Below, in pieces: positions 1-7,449 of a stretch of 64,000 bases of DNA. Source of the DNA: Cellulomonas terrae. GTDB lineage: Bacteria > Actinomycetota > Actinomycetes > Actinomycetales > Cellulomonadaceae. Under the pieces are notes generated by a model. That model was not told the origin of the DNA, did not search any database, and was given only the letters and a program-made list of their open reading frames with translations. Within the stretch, counting starts at the first letter, position 1, and each line of letters begins with the position of its first letter. Made by a program: the position numbers and the translations under genes. Where the stretch lies: positions 1 to 64,000 of the forward strand of contig NZ_BJWH01000022.1 of the NCBI RefSeq assembly GCF_007990265.1, in the 5' to 3' direction.

Positions 1-2
1 CG

Positions 3-476
3 TGCGACACCACCTACACGGGCCCGCCGTTCTACACCTCACCCGCCACGGCCGGCGGCGACGGCTCGAACGGCAAGCTGCCCCCCGAGTCCCTCAGCGC
101 GATCTCGTGGGACGTCGACCCGCGCGGGACGCCGTACTACCTGACGAACGCGGCGGCCGGGGCGCTCGAGCGCCTGAACACCGCGTTCCGGGCGCAGTTC
201 GGCCACGACCTCGACCTGGACCTGACGTACCGCGACTACGACACCCAGGTGGCGATGCGGGCGGCGCTCGGGTCGGTGGCCGCCAAGCCGGGCACGTCCT
301 CGCACGGCACCGGCCTGGCGCTGGACGTGCCCGAGCTGCCCTGCGAGTACGGCTGGGACACCCCGCAGCGCGACTGGCTGGTCGCGAACGGCCCCGCGTA
401 CGGGTGGGTGTCGCCGTCGTGGGCGGGCCGCAACGGCTCGAACCCGGAGTACTGGCACTTCGAGTTCCGGGGCTGA
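3..476 (+). CDS. M15-type (VanY-like) D-Ala-D-Ala carboxypeptidase, C-terminal part
   Basis: The gene enters from before the window; only the last 157 codons are present. The frame has the M15 peptidase pattern: SHGTGLALD supplies the first His and Asp zinc ligands, and WHFEF near the C-terminus supplies the catalytic-type Glu and last His region. It resembles the C-terminal half of the gene at 22247-23467, where the same motifs read SNHGSGIAVD and WHWEY. It probably trims peptidoglycan stem peptides outside the membrane. The signal peptide and N-terminal part lie outside the window, so full architecture is unknown. It is convergent with the MFS gene 6 nt downstream. Confidence 0.85.
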   Translation, partial: CDTTYTGPPFYTSPATAGGDGSNGKLPPESLSAISWDVDPRGTPYYLTNAAAGALERLNTAFRAQFGHDLDLDLTYRDYDTQVAMRAALGSVAAKPGTSSHGTGLALDVPELPCEYGWDTPQRDWLVANGPAYGWVSPSWAGRNGSNPEYWHFEFRG

Positions 477-481
477 GAGCC

Positions 482-1909
482 TCAGGACGTCGGGCGCACC
501 GCGTCCGTGCTCGACGGCACGGTCAGCAGCGAGATCACCGCGCCGCCGGCGAGCAGCCCGGCGCAGACGATCATCGCGACACGGTTCGCCGGCTCCAGCG
601 AGGTGGGGTCCGTGAGGGTCGACCCGACGCCGGCGACGAGCGGCAGCACCGCGATGGCCAGGAGGCCGGCCACGCGGGCGACGGCGTTGTTGACGCCGCT
701 GGCGACCCCGGCGAGGTGGTCGGGCGCGGCGGCGAGCGCCGTCGTCGTCAGGGGGGCGACGGTGGCGGACAGGCCGAGGCCGAACACGAGGACCCCGGGC
801 AGGACGTGCGTCAGGTAGGGGGAGTCGGGGCCGATCCCGGCGAGCATCACCGCACCGACCGCGCACACCAGCGGGCCGACCGTCATCGGGATCTTCGGGC
901 CCATGATCGTGCTCAGCGCCCCCGCCCGCGGGGACAGCAGGAGCATGAGCACCGTGACCGGGAGCGGGGCCAGGCCGGCGGCGAGCGGGGAGTAGCCGGC
1001 GACCACCTGGAGGGTCACCACGAGGAAGAAGAACAGCCCCGAGATCGCCGCGTAGATCAGGAGCGTCGCCGCGTTCGTGCCCGCGAACGGCCGCCACCGG
1101 AACAGCGCGGGCGGCAGCAGGGGGGCGGTGGCCCGGGACTCGACGAGGACGAACGCCACCATCGCGAGGACCCCGAACGCGAGCGTGCCGAGCACCAGCG
1201 CGTCGGGGGTGCCGCGCTCGGTCCACACCGTGAACCCGTAGGTCAGACCGGCCAGGCCGAGCGCCCCGAGCACGGTGCCGGCGATGTCGAGCCTCTTGAC
1301 GGCCGTCGGGTCGGCGCTCTCCGGGACGTGCCGGACCGAGACCCACACGACGACGGCGGCGAGCGGCAGGTTGATGCCGAAGATCCAGCGCCAGGTGGTG
1401 ACCTCGACGATCCAGCCGCCGAGGAACGGCGCGACCGCCCCCGCGATGCCGCCGAGCCCCGACCAGGCACCGATGGCCCGCCCGCGGTCCGAGCCGCGGA
1501 ACGTGGCCTGGATGATCGCCAGCGACCCCGGTGTCAGCAGGGCTCCGCCGACGCCCTGGAACGCGCGCGCCGCGTTGAGCACCCCGATGCTCGGGGCGAC
1601 CGCGCAGAGCAGCGACGCGACCGCGAACCAGACGATGCCGACCAGGAACACCCGGCGCCGGCCGAAGCGGTCCCCGAGCGAGCCGCCGAGCAGCAGGAAC
1701 GCGGCCAGCGTCAGCGCGTAGGCATTCACGGTCCACTGCAGGTCCGCGGTGCTCGCACCGAGGTCCTGGGCGATCGTGGGGAGCGCGATCGTCACGACCG
1801 TCGCGTCGATGAACGCGATCGCGGAGCCGAGGACCGTGGCGAACAGGATCCAGCGCCCCCGGGCGGAGGCGTAGACGATGGCGCCCGCGGGCTCAGCGGG
1901 GGCGGTCAC
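482..1909 (-). CDS. MFS drug-efflux-type transporter (DHA2/EmrB-like)
   Basis: A 475-aa integral membrane protein rich in hydrophobic segments, of the size and look of 14-TM DHA2 exporters. The loop GGSLGDRFGRRRVFL matches MFS motif A, and an acidic FIDATVV sits in the first TM helix as in EmrB/QacA proteins. The GTG at 1909 was chosen because AAGGA precedes it and because it places the start inside the last codons of the LigD polymerase gene (17-nt overlap), implying translational coupling. The frame stays open further upstream, but that part reads as arginine/proline-rich shadow of ligD. The substrate cannot be read from sequence. Confidence 0.85.
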   Translation of the reverse strand: MTAPAEPAGAIVYASARGRWILFATVLGSAIAFIDATVVTIALPTIAQDLGASTADLQWTVNAYALTLAAFLLLGGSLGDRFGRRRVFLVGIVWFAVASLLCAVAPSIGVLNAARAFQGVGGALLTPGSLAIIQATFRGSDRGRAIGAWSGLGGIAGAVAPFLGGWIVEVTTWRWIFGINLPLAAVVVWVSVRHVPESADPTAVKRLDIAGTVLGALGLAGLTYGFTVWTERGTPDALVLGTLAFGVLAMVAFVLVESRATAPLLPPALFRWRPFAGTNAATLLIYAAISGLFFFLVVTLQVVAGYSPLAAGLAPLPVTVLMLLLSPRAGALSTIMGPKIPMTVGPLVCAVGAVMLAGIGPDSPYLTHVLPGVLVFGLGLSATVAPLTTTALAAAPDHLAGVASGVNNAVARVAGLLAIAVLPLVAGVGSTLTDPTSLEPANRVAMIVCAGLLAGGAVISLLTVPSSTDAVRPTS

Positions 1910-2963
1910 GGTCCTTGCTCGGCTGCACGCGCTTGGGCTCTCCGGGCATCTTCGGGTACTCGGGCGGGTAGGGCAGGTCGCCCTGGCCCTCCTCACGCTC
2001 CTGGCGGTCGGCGAGCTCCAGCAGCGACTCGATGGACCCCCGCGGTTGCGCGTGCCCGACGAGCGCGGCGAACAGGTCGCCCACCTCCGCGAACCGCGCC
2101 GGCATCGTCGTCACGTCGAAGTCGTTCGGGTGGACGTCGGGGACCTCGTCCCAGCGCAGCGGTGCGGAGACCGTCGCCCGAGGGTTGGTGCGGATCGAGT
2201 ACGCGGAGGCGATGGTGCGGTCGCGGGCCATCTGGTTGTAGTCGATGAAGATCTTCTGGCCGCGCTCCTCCTTCCACCACTTCATCGTGACCTCGGCGGG
2301 CATCCGGCGCTCCAGCTCCCGGCCGAACGCGATCGTGGCCCGCCGGGCCTCGACGAACGACCAGCGCGGCTCGATGGGCACGAAGACGTGGATGCCCCGG
2401 CCGCCCGACGTCTTGGGGGTGCCCTCCAGGCCGTGCTCCGCCAGCAGCTCCCGGACGTGCGGTGCGACGCGCGCGGCGTCGTCGAAGTCGGTGCCGGGCT
2501 GCGGGTCCAGGTCGATGCGCAGCTGGTCGGGGGAGTCGACGTCGTCGCCGACGACCGGCCACGGGTGGAACGTCAGGGTGCCCAGGTTGGCGGCCCACGC
2601 CACGACCGCCAGCTCGCTGGGCGCCACCTCGTCGGCGGTGCGGCCGCTGGGGAACGTGATCCGCGCCGTCCGCACGTACTCCGGGGCACCCTGCGGGACG
2701 CGCTTCTGGTAGAACGCGTCGCCCGTGGAGTCCATCCGGGTGGCCAGCCTGGCACCCTCGAAGACGCCCTTCGGCCAGCGTTCCAACGTCGTCGGCCGGT
2801 CCAGCAGGGCACCGAGGATGCCGTCGCCGACAGACACGAAGTACTGCACGACGTCGAGCTTGGTCAGCCCGCGCTCCGGGAAGTACACCTTGTCCGGGCT
2901 GCTGACCCGGACGGTCCGGCCGACTACCTCGAGCTCGACCGCGGGGGTCTTCGACGGCGACAT
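1893..2963 (-). CDS. LigD-type polymerase domain (NHEJ primase-polymerase), stand-alone
   Basis: 356-aa archaeo-eukaryotic primase-like polymerase domain of the LigD family. Visible signatures are the N-terminal SSPDKVYFPERGLTK, the metal-binding RIDLDPQPG (two Asp), the SGGRGIHVFVP loop and a C-terminal DYNQMARDRTIASAYS segment. In mycobacteria this domain is fused to nuclease and ligase domains and fills gaps during Ku-dependent end joining; here it is alone, as in many actinobacteria that carry extra PolDom paralogues. No ku or ligase gene is in the window. The ATG at 2963 is preferred over a TTG at 2972 because a TAGGTT hexamer ends 7 nt before it, suggesting leaderless transcription. The downstream MFS gene overlaps its 3' end. 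Confidence 0.9.
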   Translation of the reverse strand: MSPSKTPAVELEVVGRTVRVSSPDKVYFPERGLTKLDVVQYFVSVGDGILGALLDRPTTLERWPKGVFEGARLATRMDSTGDAFYQKRVPQGAPEYVRTARITFPSGRTADEVAPSELAVVAWAANLGTLTFHPWPVVGDDVDSPDQLRIDLDPQPGTDFDDAARVAPHVRELLAEHGLEGTPKTSGGRGIHVFVPIEPRWSFVEARRATIAFGRELERRMPAEVTMKWWKEERGQKIFIDYNQMARDRTIASAYSIRTNPRATVSAPLRWDEVPDVHPNDFDVTTMPARFAEVGDLFAALVGHAQPRGSIESLLELADRQEREEGQGDLPYPPEYPKMPGEPKRVQPSKDRDRPR

Positions 2964-2970
2964 GCCCTTC

Positions 2971-2976
2971 AACCTA
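2971..2976 (-). promoter_or_regulatory. Candidate leaderless -10 element of the LigD polymerase gene
   Basis: On the minus strand TAGGTT is followed by 7 nt and then the ATG at 2963, so a transcript would begin at or next to the start codon. No convincing -35 is visible. Confidence 0.5.
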
Positions 2977-3002
2977 GAGGCAGGTCGTCGCGCGTGCCCA
3001 GG

Positions 3003-5897
3003 TCAACCGGCACCGATCAGCCCCCGTTGGTGCGCCACCGACACGGCCTCCGCACGGCCCGAGACGCCGAGCTTCGCCAGCAGGTTGGAGATGTGCACGG
3101 ACACCGTCTTGGCGGAGATGAAGAGCTTCTCCCCGATCTGCCGGTTGGACAGCCCCTGCGCGACGAGGGCCAGCACCTCGGCCTCGCGGGCGGTGAGCAC
3201 GTCGACGCCAGCGACGCGGACGCCCGGCAGGTCCAGCCGACCGCGGCGCGCGAGCCCGCGCACGGCCGTCGCCAGCGGGACGGCGCCCATGGCGTCCGCG
3301 TGCGCCAGCGCGAGCCCGGCCTCGTCGCGTGCGGCGTCGCGGTCACCTGCCTCCAGGAGCGCCTCCGCGAGCCGGAACCGGCTGCGTGCCACCTCGTAGC
3401 GGTACCCGTAGTCGAACGCCGCGACGGTCGCCCGCCACAGGTCCACGTCGTTGAGGCCGGTCAGCCGGGAGTGCTCGGCGTGCGCGCGCGCCAGCCACGC
3501 CCGACCCTCCGGCCCGAGCCGCCCGCCGCGCGGACGACCGCGTTCGGCCGTCGTCCGCGCGCGCTCCAGCAGCCGGTCGCCCAGCGCCACCCGTTCGGAC
3601 ACGTCGCGTCCCAGCAACCGCTCCTGCGCGGCGGCGTCGGCCAGGGCGCTCATCGCCAGGGCGACCAGCCAGATGCCGCCCAGGAAGTAGTCCGACCACG
3701 CCCGCCACAGGTGCTCCAGCAGCCGCAGCGCGAGCGCGATCGCCTCGTCGAGCTCCCCGCGCCACGTGTGCGCGTCGACCGTGCAGCCGCCCGCGACCAG
3801 GGCGATGAGCCCGTCGCGGGACCAGCTCGGCTCCAGGGCGTGACCGCGCTCGGCGGCGTCGGAGTCCCCCCGGGCAGCTGCCGCGTACAGGTTGAACGCG
3901 ATCAGCGTGTCGGCCAGCTCGTCCGGGACGCCGCCGATCGCGGCCGGGGTCAGGTCGCCGGACACGTACCGGATGAGCTGCGTGAACATGTGCAGCTCGA
4001 CCCCGTAGACGCTCCACGTCATGCCGAGCGCCCGGGCGCGCTCGACACCGTCCGCCGTCACCTGCGTGGCCCCCGGGAGGTCACCGGCGTAGTACCGGTT
4101 GCTCGCCAGGTTGTACATGGTGCGCAGCTCGGTGGCGTAGTCGCAGGCCTCCCGGGCGCGGGTCAGCGCCGTGCGCAGCAGCTCCGCCGCACGGTTCTCG
4201 TCGTCGACCACGAGCACCGCCAGCGTGGTCAGCGCGTCGGACTCCGCGTCGGCGGCCCCGATCTCCCGCGCCAGCTCGACCGCGCGGGTCGCGCTCGCCA
4301 CGGCCTCGTCGTCGAGGTCTGCGTTCAGTGCGCCCCGCGCGTAGGTGGCCAGCGCCCAGGCGCGCGCGGGTGTCGGGGTGTCGGGCAGGTCGGCGAGCGC
4401 CCGCGACGACTGCTCCAGCGCGTCGTGCACGCTCTCCACACCCAGCAGGTACCGGGCGAGGGTCGTCCGCAGGTCCGCCTGCCGCGGGACGTCGGACGCG
4501 GTCTCCTCCACGGTGGCGCGCGCCAGCTGGACGGCCCGGTCGACCTGCCCGGCGCTGCTCGCGGCTGCCGCCGCGGCGGCGAGGACGTCCACGTGGTCGC
4601 CGGCCAGCGTCGCGGTGACCTCCGGGACCGCCTCCCACAGGCGCAGGACGACCTCCAGGTGACGCAGCTCCTCCGCGGGGGCGAGCACCTCGTGCGCCTG
4701 GTCGGCCGCGTCCAGCGACGCGCGCAGCGCGGTGGGCAGGTCCGGGGCGCGCAGCGCGTGCGAGGCCAGCTGCGACGACGGCCCGAGCGTCGGGTCGTCG
4801 CGGAGCACGCGCAGGTAGGCGCGGTGCAGCGACGACTGCTCCCCGGGCAGCAGGTCCGTGTACACGGCCTCCGCCAGCAGGGCGTGCCGGAACGCGATCA
4901 GCTCGTCCTCGCCGACCAGCACGTGGTGCGCGACCGCCTCCCGCAGCGCCGTGTCCACCGCGCCGGGGGCGGTCAGCTGCGGGTCCCCGTCCGCGACGAC
5001 CGCCGCGCGCAGGAGGGGTTCCGACACCCGGCGGCCCGCGGCCGACGCGATGCGCGCCAGCCGCTGGACCGTCGGGTCGAGCAGCTCGAGACGGGCGCGC
5101 AGGACGTCCGCGAGGGACCACGGCAGCTCGTCCGCCTCGGCGCCGGCCTCCAGGAGCTCCTCCGCGAAGTACGCGTTGCCCTCGGACCGGTCGATGACCC
5201 GGCGCAGCGTGGACTCCGTCAGCGGGGTGCCGCTCAGCGCCGTCGTGAACTCGCGCAGCTCGTCGTCGGTGAACGGCGACAGGTCGAGCCGCTCGACCCG
5301 GGGGTGCCGGCTGAGCTCGGTGGCGACGGGCCGCCACGGGTGCCGACGGTGCAGGTCGTCGGTGCGGTAGCTGGCGACGACGAGCAGGTGCTGGTCGCGC
5401 AGCCGCGACACGAGGAAGCGCAGCACGTCGCGGCTGGAGGCGTCCGCCCAGTGCAGGTCCTCCAGGACCAGCAGGAGCGGGTGCCCCGGGCGGCCGACCG
5501 CGCCGAGCACCTCGACCAGCCCGTCGAACAGCTGCAGCCGGTTCGACTGGTCGTCCGGGGCGGCCCCGCCCGACGGGCCGGGCAGCAGCCGCGCGAGCGC
5601 GGGACGGTTGGCGACGACCGCGCCCACCGCCTCGGGGTCGAGCGCGTAGAGCTGGGACAGGGCCTCCGCGAACGGCAGGTACGGCAGGCCGATCTCCCCG
5701 AGGTCGACGCAGTGCGCCACGACGACGCGCGCACCGGCCGCGTCCGCCAGCTCGGAGACGTGCCGCAGCAGGCGGGTCTTGCCGACCCCGGCGTCGGCGC
5801 CGATCAGCACCGCCGCGGGCTCGCCGACGCCCGCGCGCTGCAGTGCCAGCGTGAGCTGGTCGACCTGCTGCGCGCGGGCGACGAAGGGGGTGCTCAT
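3003..5897 (-). CDS. LAL-type LuxR-family transcriptional regulator with AAA ATPase
   Basis: 964-aa regulator of the large ATP-binding LuxR class. An N-terminal ATPase carries Walker A GADAGVGKT (about residues 33-41) and Walker B LLLVLEDLHWAD (about 141-152), followed by a long helical TPR-like middle and a C-terminal LuxR HTH of about 60 residues beginning LTAREAEVLAL and containing LSNRQIGEKLFISAKTVSVH. Such proteins couple an ATP-dependent signal switch to promoter binding; the ligand is not predictable. The ATG at 5897 is chosen because it forms a 4-nt ATGA overlap with the stop of the upstream 93-aa gene. In-frame ATG 5912 and GTG 5936 are alternatives. Confidence 0.9.
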   Translation of the reverse strand: MSTPFVARAQQVDQLTLALQRAGVGEPAAVLIGADAGVGKTRLLRHVSELADAAGARVVVAHCVDLGEIGLPYLPFAEALSQLYALDPEAVGAVVANRPALARLLPGPSGGAAPDDQSNRLQLFDGLVEVLGAVGRPGHPLLLVLEDLHWADASSRDVLRFLVSRLRDQHLLVVASYRTDDLHRRHPWRPVATELSRHPRVERLDLSPFTDDELREFTTALSGTPLTESTLRRVIDRSEGNAYFAEELLEAGAEADELPWSLADVLRARLELLDPTVQRLARIASAAGRRVSEPLLRAAVVADGDPQLTAPGAVDTALREAVAHHVLVGEDELIAFRHALLAEAVYTDLLPGEQSSLHRAYLRVLRDDPTLGPSSQLASHALRAPDLPTALRASLDAADQAHEVLAPAEELRHLEVVLRLWEAVPEVTATLAGDHVDVLAAAAAAASSAGQVDRAVQLARATVEETASDVPRQADLRTTLARYLLGVESVHDALEQSSRALADLPDTPTPARAWALATYARGALNADLDDEAVASATRAVELAREIGAADAESDALTTLAVLVVDDENRAAELLRTALTRAREACDYATELRTMYNLASNRYYAGDLPGATQVTADGVERARALGMTWSVYGVELHMFTQLIRYVSGDLTPAAIGGVPDELADTLIAFNLYAAAARGDSDAAERGHALEPSWSRDGLIALVAGGCTVDAHTWRGELDEAIALALRLLEHLWRAWSDYFLGGIWLVALAMSALADAAAQERLLGRDVSERVALGDRLLERARTTAERGRPRGGRLGPEGRAWLARAHAEHSRLTGLNDVDLWRATVAAFDYGYRYEVARSRFRLAEALLEAGDRDAARDEAGLALAHADAMGAVPLATAVRGLARRGRLDLPGVRVAGVDVLTAREAEVLALVAQGLSNRQIGEKLFISAKTVSVHISNLLAKLGVSGRAEAVSVAHQRGLIGAG

Positions 5898-6175
5898 CGA
5901 GCCGCGTGCCATGACTCCGATCCTCGCAGCAGCCACCCACGCTGCGCACTCACCTTCGGGCGAGCGGGCTGCACAGGGGCTGCCGGAGCGGTCGACGTGG
6001 CGGCGGCGGCGTGCGCCGAGCCGGGCTCGTGGGTCGTGGCCGCGAGCAGGTCGTCGTGCTCCCCACCGCGCTGGTCGTGCGTGTCCCCGTACGGGGTGTG
6101 GCGCAGCGCCGTGAACAGGCGCTCGTGACGGTAGGCGAGCTCGGCGTCGAGGCCAGGCCCCCAGAAGTCAGCCAT
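5894..6175 (-). CDS. 93-aa hypothetical protein coupled to the LAL regulator
   Basis: Small protein starting MADFWGPGLDAELAYRHER, with no signal peptide or TM helix. The N-terminal 30 residues are charged and probably helical; the middle is Ala/Pro/Thr-rich and likely disordered; the C-terminus is basic and Trp-containing. The start is secure: AGGAGG lies 6 nt before the ATG. Its stop overlaps the regulator start in ATGA, so the two are very probably co-translated. I do not recognise the family. A regulatory partner of the LuxR protein is an inference from coupling only. Confidence 0.7.
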   Translation of the reverse strand: MADFWGPGLDAELAYRHERLFTALRHTPYGDTHDQRGGEHDDLLAATTHEPGSAHAAAATSTAPAAPVQPARPKVSAQRGWLLRGSESWHAAR

Positions 6176-6303
6176 GGTGTCCTCCTCATTCACGCCGGAC
6201 GATCTGCCCGGCTCTCGTTGACGAGGACGACTCTCGTCGTGAGGCGGCAGTCGCCGGATCGGTCGGTCGACGGGTCCTGGCCCCGGAGTTCCGCCCCGGT
6301 CGG

Positions 6304-6360
6304 TCTGAGTGGGGTCACCCGGCCTCTGAGGTGGTGCCGGGACCGTCTGAGGTACCTCAG
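6304..6360. promoter_or_regulatory. Operator-like array: TCTGAG repeated three times at 21-bp spacing
   Basis: TCTGAG begins at 6304, 6325 and 6346, exactly two helical turns apart. The third copy lies in a perfect 14-bp palindrome CTGAGGTACCTCAG (6347-6360). The array sits between the divergent 93-aa/LAL pair and the VOC gene, 30-85 bp before the VOC start. Confidence 0.5.
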
Positions 6361-6389
6361 AACGGGCGTGCGAGGTGCACGATGGGCGC

Positions 6390-6752
6390 ATGGGACTCGT
6401 GCAGGTCGCCCAGCACGCGCAGGACCTCGATCGTGCCGCCGCGTTCTACGCCGACCTGCTCGGCCGGCCGCCGACCGCCCGGTTCGACCCGCCGGGCCTG
6501 CTCTTCTTCGACCTCGACGGCGTCCGCCTGCTGCTCGACGCCGGTGCGCCGTCCGCGCTGCTCTACCTGCGGGTCGACGACGTGGCCGCGACGGTCGAAC
6601 GGCTGCGCGGCCAGGGCGTCGTCGTCGAGTCCGAGCCGCACGTGATCTTCCGCCACACGGACGACACCCTCGGCCCCGCGGGCACCGACGAGCGGCACGC
6701 GTTCGTCCGCGACTCCGAGGACAACCTGGTCGGTCTGGTGCAGCTCGGCTGA
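6390..6752 (+). CDS. VOC (glyoxalase/bleomycin-resistance fold) family protein
   Basis: 120-aa single VOC module: a first beta-alpha-beta unit (MGLVQVAQHAQDLDRAAAFYADLLGRPP) followed by the LLFFDLDGVRLLLD and LYLRVDDVAATVERLRGQG repeats and a C-terminal DSEDNLVGLVQL strand ending typical of these enzymes. Members bind a divalent metal and act as lyases, dioxygenases or drug-binding proteins; the substrate cannot be assigned. The ATG at 6390 is preferred to an upstream GTG (6375) since the fold begins there. It is the first gene after the TCTGAG operator array and is divergent from the 93-aa/LAL pair, so it may be their target. Confidence 0.85.
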   Translation: MGLVQVAQHAQDLDRAAAFYADLLGRPPTARFDPPGLLFFDLDGVRLLLDAGAPSALLYLRVDDVAATVERLRGQGVVVESEPHVIFRHTDDTLGPAGTDERHAFVRDSEDNLVGLVQLG

Positions 6753-6820
6753 GCCCGTTCACCCGGACGCGTCCGTGGTCACCTCGGGCAGGAACGGACC
6801 GGGTCGGGCAGGCTGGGCGG

Positions 6821-7261
6821 GTGGGAGACGTACGGGACCTGCGGAGTGCGAAGAGTGCGCGTCGTCGTGACGCGCACGTCATCGACGACGAGCTCGTCGT
6901 GGATGCCGAGCGCTCCGCCCCCCGGGCCGCGCGGCACTGGGTGATGCAGACCATCGCCGGTGCCGGGATCGGCGGGGCATCGAACCAGGTGGTCGAGCTC
7001 CTCACGGGCGAGCTGGTGTCCAACGCCGTCGTGCACGGCCCGCACTCGGGGGCGGTACGCGTCCAGGTCCGGATCGACGGCGAGGTCGTCCGGGTCGGCG
7101 TGCGTGACACCGGTGGCGGCACCCCGACGGTCGGTCACCCCGAGCCGACGGCCCCGAGCGGTCGCGGGCTCGCCCTGGTCGAGGCGCTCTCGTCGGCCTG
7201 GGGCACGCAGGTCCACCCCGACGGGAAGACGGTCTGGTTCGAGGTCCGCACCGACGAGTGA
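6821..7261 (+). CDS. RsbW/SpoIIAB-like ATP-binding protein (anti-sigma-type HATPase)
   Basis: 146-aa single-domain GHKL ATPase. The N box is LLTGELVSNAVVHG, the G1 box VRDTGGGTP and the G2 box SGRGLALVEAL, matching the stand-alone actinobacterial family that inhibits sigma factors or phosphorylates anti-anti-sigma proteins. No STAS partner or SigB-like factor is adjacent; the ECF-like sigma at 9235 is the nearest. The GTG at 6821 is the first start giving a sensible N-terminus; CAGGCT ends 6 nt before it, so the gene may also be leaderless. Confidence 0.8.
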   Translation: MGDVRDLRSAKSARRRDAHVIDDELVVDAERSAPRAARHWVMQTIAGAGIGGASNQVVELLTGELVSNAVVHGPHSGAVRVQVRIDGEVVRVGVRDTGGGTPTVGHPEPTAPSGRGLALVEALSSAWGTQVHPDGKTVWFEVRTDE

Positions 7262-7324
7262 CGGCCCGGTGCCTCGACACGCCCGGGTTGTCCGACGGTG
7301 CCCGATCTCACGCGGCGGCCCGTC

Positions 7325-7342
7325 GTGCCCTGCTCAGGGCAC
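7325..7342. terminator. Palindrome GTGCCCTGCTCAGGGCAC between the RsbW-like and ParA-like genes
   Basis: A perfect 18-bp palindrome that can form a 7-bp stem with a GCTC loop, 64 nt after the RsbW-like stop and about 110 nt before the next start. It could be a weak terminator or an operator; no T-run follows. Confidence 0.4.
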
Positions 7343-7449
7343 CTCCCGGAACCATTCGTACTGCGCTGGCCTGCGGTTCCACGATGCACGCGGGCCCCGC
7401 GCGGCGTAGTTTCGGGGTCGGAAGACCAGGAGCGAGGGGCAACCACGAC

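Noticed and set aside
5898..5936. Upstream starts (ATG 5912, GTG 5936) for the LAL regulator
   Set aside because: They would overlap the 93-aa gene by 19-43 nt, while ATG 5897 gives a clean ATGA junction; not fully excluded.
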